Positions 6,630 to 8,082 of a DNA stretch of 8,082 nucleotides are shown in pieces. Source of the stretch: an uncultured Vogesella sp. (GTDB taxonomy: Bacteria; Pseudomonadota; Gammaproteobacteria; Burkholderiales; Chromobacteriaceae); the NCBI GenBank assembly GCA_946479405.1, contig CAMLGD010000151.1, positions 1 through 8,082 of the forward strand, in the 5' to 3' direction. The stretch's first letter is position 1; every line of letters starts with the position of its first letter. Both the position numbers and the translations under genes were made by a program. Under the pieces are notes generated by a model. The model was not told the origin of the DNA. It saw only the letters and a program-made list of their open reading frames with translations, and did no database searches.

Positions 6630-6643
6630 TTGATATGCGTCAA
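6630..6643 (+). promoter_or_regulatory. FNR/ANR-type box upstream of ccoN
   Basis: TTGAT-ATGC-GTCAA matches the FNR consensus TTGAT-N4-ATCAA at 9 of 10 specified bases. Its centre (6636.5) lies 41.5 bases upstream of the start predicted from the TATAAT at 6665-6670, the classic class II activator position. Oxygen-limited activation of cbb3 oxidase genes by FNR-family regulators is established in many proteobacteria. Confidence 0.8.
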
Positions 6644-6664
6644 TAGCGAGCAAGGCGATGACAA

Positions 6665-6670
6665 TATAAT
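6665..6670 (+). promoter_or_regulatory. -10 element of the ccoN promoter
   Basis: This is a perfect TATAAT. The -35 position (about 6642-6647) is not consensus and abuts the FNR-type box, as expected for a class II activated promoter. The best start is A6678, which places the box at -41.5. Confidence 0.8.
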
Positions 6671-6677
6671 CGCCTGC

Positions 6678-6986
6678 ATGTCAATGGCGGGAGTGGGTCG
6701 GCAAACGGTGCAATTCGCGCAATTTGCGACCACCCGGTTCTCTATCGACTAGTGGCTCATGCCCGAATTGATTTAGAATCGCCCGTTGAACAACAGGGAA
6801 TCGAGCGCGTTTACCGGGCGGCGTTTGCCAAGGTTATCGCAGTGCAGTCGCACTGCTGCCGGCAACCGCAACCCACGCTTCGGTTCCCACGACTTGCCGG
6901 GCCTCCTGCACAACATGGGGGTACGCACCCGGACTTCAAGTCACCGGTTTCACACGTTCTAGTTCGCAACCTTGGAGAAAACCCTA
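6678..6986 (+). other. Long, fold-rich 5' leader of ccoN
   Basis: The predicted ccoN transcript has about 309 untranslated bases. Three inverted repeats are visible. Stem A pairs GGTCG..CAAA (6696-6705, one bulged G) with TTTGCGACC (6723-6731). Stem B pairs GCAGTGC (6839-6845) with GCACTGC (6850-6856). Stem C pairs CCGGCAA (6859-6865) with TTGCCGG (6894-6900) and encloses a small ACCG/CGGT stem. None is followed by a T-run, so they are not terminators. The region matches no RNA family I recognise. It holds no credible conserved gene. Confidence 0.45.
6972..6977 (+). promoter_or_regulatory. Ribosome binding site of ccoN
   Basis: TTGGAG contains GGAG, 9 bases before the ATG at 6987. It fixes this start over later in-frame methionines. 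Confidence 0.8.
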
Positions 6987-8082
6987 ATGGATACGCAATC
7001 CACTTATAACTATAAGGTGGTGCGCCAGTTTTCGATAATGACCGTAGTCTGGGGCATTGTCGGTATGCTGGTCGGCGTGATTATTGCGGCCCAGTTGGTG
7101 TGGCCGGAGCTCAATTTTGGGCCCTGGTTCCACTACGGTCGTCTGCGTCCGCTGCACACCAATGCCGTGATTTTCGCGTTTGGCGGCTCCGCACTGTTTG
7201 CCACTTCGTACTACGTGGTTCAGCGCACCTGTCATGTTCGCCTGCTGTCTGACAAGCTGGCGGCATTTACCTTCTGGGGCTGGCAACTGGTCATCGTACT
7301 GGCCGCCATCACCCTGCCGCTGGGTCTGACTTCCGGTAAGGAATACGCCGAACTGGAATGGCCGATCGACATCCTGATCACCATCGTCTGGGTTGCCTAC
7401 GCCATTGTGTTCTTCGGCACCATCGCCATCCGCAAGGTCAAGCATATCTACGTAGCCAACTGGTTCTACGGTGCCTTCATCCTGGCCGTGGCCCTGCTGC
7501 ACATCGTCAACAGCCTGGAAGTACCGGTTTCCATGTGGAAATCCTACTCGGTGTATGCCGGCGCCGTAGATGCCATGGTGCAATGGTGGTACGGCCACAA
7601 CGCCGTAGGCTTCTTCCTGACCGCCGCCTTCCTGGGCATGATGTACTACTTCGTACCGAAGCAGGCTGGCCGTCCGGTTTACTCCTATCGTCTGTCCGTG
7701 GTGCACTTCTGGGCACTGATCTTCACCTACATGTGGGCTGGTCCGCATCACCTGCACTACACCGCCCTGCCGGACTGGACCCAGTCGCTGGGCATGGCCT
7801 TCTCGCTGGTGCTGCTGGCGCCAAGCTGGGGTGGCATGATCAACGGCATCATGACCCTGTCTGGCGCATGGCATAAGCTGCGCACCGACCCGGTGCTGAA
7901 GTTCCTGGTGGTATCGCTGTCCTTCTACGGCATGTCCACCTTCGAAGGCCCGATGATGTCGATCAAGACCGTCAACGCGCTGTCGCACTACACCGACTGG
8001 ACCGTTGGTCACGTGCATTCCGGCGCACTGGGCTGGGTTGCCTTCATTTCCATCGGTTCCATGTACTACCTGCTGCCGCGCC
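6987..8082 (+). CDS. ccoN: Cytochrome c oxidase cbb3-type, subunit I; 3' end outside window
   Basis: The window holds the first 365 residues of a protein that is usually about 475 long. CcoN is the catalytic membrane subunit of cbb3 oxidase, the high-affinity proton-pumping terminal oxidase used at low oxygen. All metal ligands are visible: His57 (LRPLHTN) and His344 for heme b, His342 for heme b3 (GHVHSG), His204 (WYGHN), His254 and His255 (GPHHLHY) for CuB, and the cross-linked Tyr248 (FTYMW). Each lies three residues before its counterpart in Pseudomonas stutzeri CcoN. Hydrophobic segments recur throughout (for example about 17-40, 58-78, 93-114, 128-148, 158-176, 202-223, 238-252). The ATG at 6987 has a good Shine-Dalgarno site. 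The partner genes (ccoO, ccoQ, ccoP) should follow. An FNR-type promoter with a long leader drives it. It contains no copy of the 10-mer in the part seen. Confidence 0.98.
   Translation, partial: MDTQSTYNYKVVRQFSIMTVVWGIVGMLVGVIIAAQLVWPELNFGPWFHYGRLRPLHTNAVIFAFGGSALFATSYYVVQRTCHVRLLSDKLAAFTFWGWQLVIVLAAITLPLGLTSGKEYAELEWPIDILITIVWVAYAIVFFGTIAIRKVKHIYVANWFYGAFILAVALLHIVNSLEVPVSMWKSYSVYAGAVDAMVQWWYGHNAVGFFLTAAFLGMMYYFVPKQAGRPVYSYRLSVVHFWALIFTYMWAGPHHLHYTALPDWTQSLGMAFSLVLLAPSWGGMINGIMTLSGAWHKLRTDPVLKFLVVSLSFYGMSTFEGPMMSIKTVNALSHYTDWTVGHVHSGALGWVAFISIGSMYYLLPR

Noticed and set aside
6710..6727. An imperfect 18-base dyad (14 of 18 symmetric) as an operator
   Set aside because: It is largely explained by repeated GCAATT/GCGC words, partly overlaps stem A of the leader, and lies downstream of the predicted start. 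No known regulator site matches.
6774..6779. TAGAAT as a second ccoN -10
   Set aside because: No -35 (AGTGGC lies at that place) and no activator box at a fitting distance. It remains possible but unsupported.
6752..7009. An 85-codon frame starting at GTG in the ccoN leader
   Set aside because: It has no ribosome binding site, overlaps the ccoN start out of frame, covers the hairpin region and resembles nothing known.
6984..8018. A 344-codon open frame on the - strand, opposite ccoN
   Set aside because: It is rich in His, Gln and Gly as an antisense shadow would be. ccoN on the + strand is unambiguous.

Overview
The window is GC-rich, ordinary chromosomal DNA of a betaproteobacterium. It most probably comes from the Chromobacteriaceae (Chromobacterium, Vogesella, Aquitalea or a relative). 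The best clue is the phenylalanine hydroxylase, which follows the well-studied Chromobacterium violaceum enzyme almost residue for residue. The other genes are core metabolic genes. I see no transposase, integrase, CRISPR array, rRNA or tRNA.

Layout: (1) The 3' end of guaA (GMP synthase, + strand) runs to 353 and ends at a strong hairpin terminator (377-406). That hairpin also works for the convergent gene. (2) phhA (phenylalanine 4-monooxygenase, - strand, 442-1329) faces away from an Lrp/AsnC-family regulator (+, about 1462-1953). They share a 132-base control region, so the regulator probably controls phhA and itself. (3) A - strand pair follows: an M61-family metallo-aminopeptidase with a PDZ domain (4772-6553), then pepN (aminopeptidase N, 2040-4673), with its own terminator at 1984-2011. 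Both are cytosolic gluzincin peptidases of peptide turnover and may share a transcript. (4) A 433-base divergent intergenic region (6554-6986) holds the M61 promoter, an FNR-type box exactly 41.5 bases upstream of a predicted ccoN start site with a perfect TATAAT, and a long, fold-rich leader. (5) ccoN (cbb3 oxidase catalytic subunit, +) starts at 6987 and runs off the window.

The most unusual signal is not a gene. The exact 10-mer TGCGGCCAAC (or its complement GTTGGCCGCA) occurs nine times, and two more copies match at 9 of 10 bases. My estimate for chance is about 0.03 exact copies in a window of this size and composition. Copies lie inside genes on either strand, next to gene ends, and once as a perfect head-to-head 20-base palindrome one base-step after the regulator's stop codon. 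This looks like the DNA uptake sequences of the related Neisseriaceae, but the sequence differs from the dialects I know. It is the main candidate here for an undescribed system.
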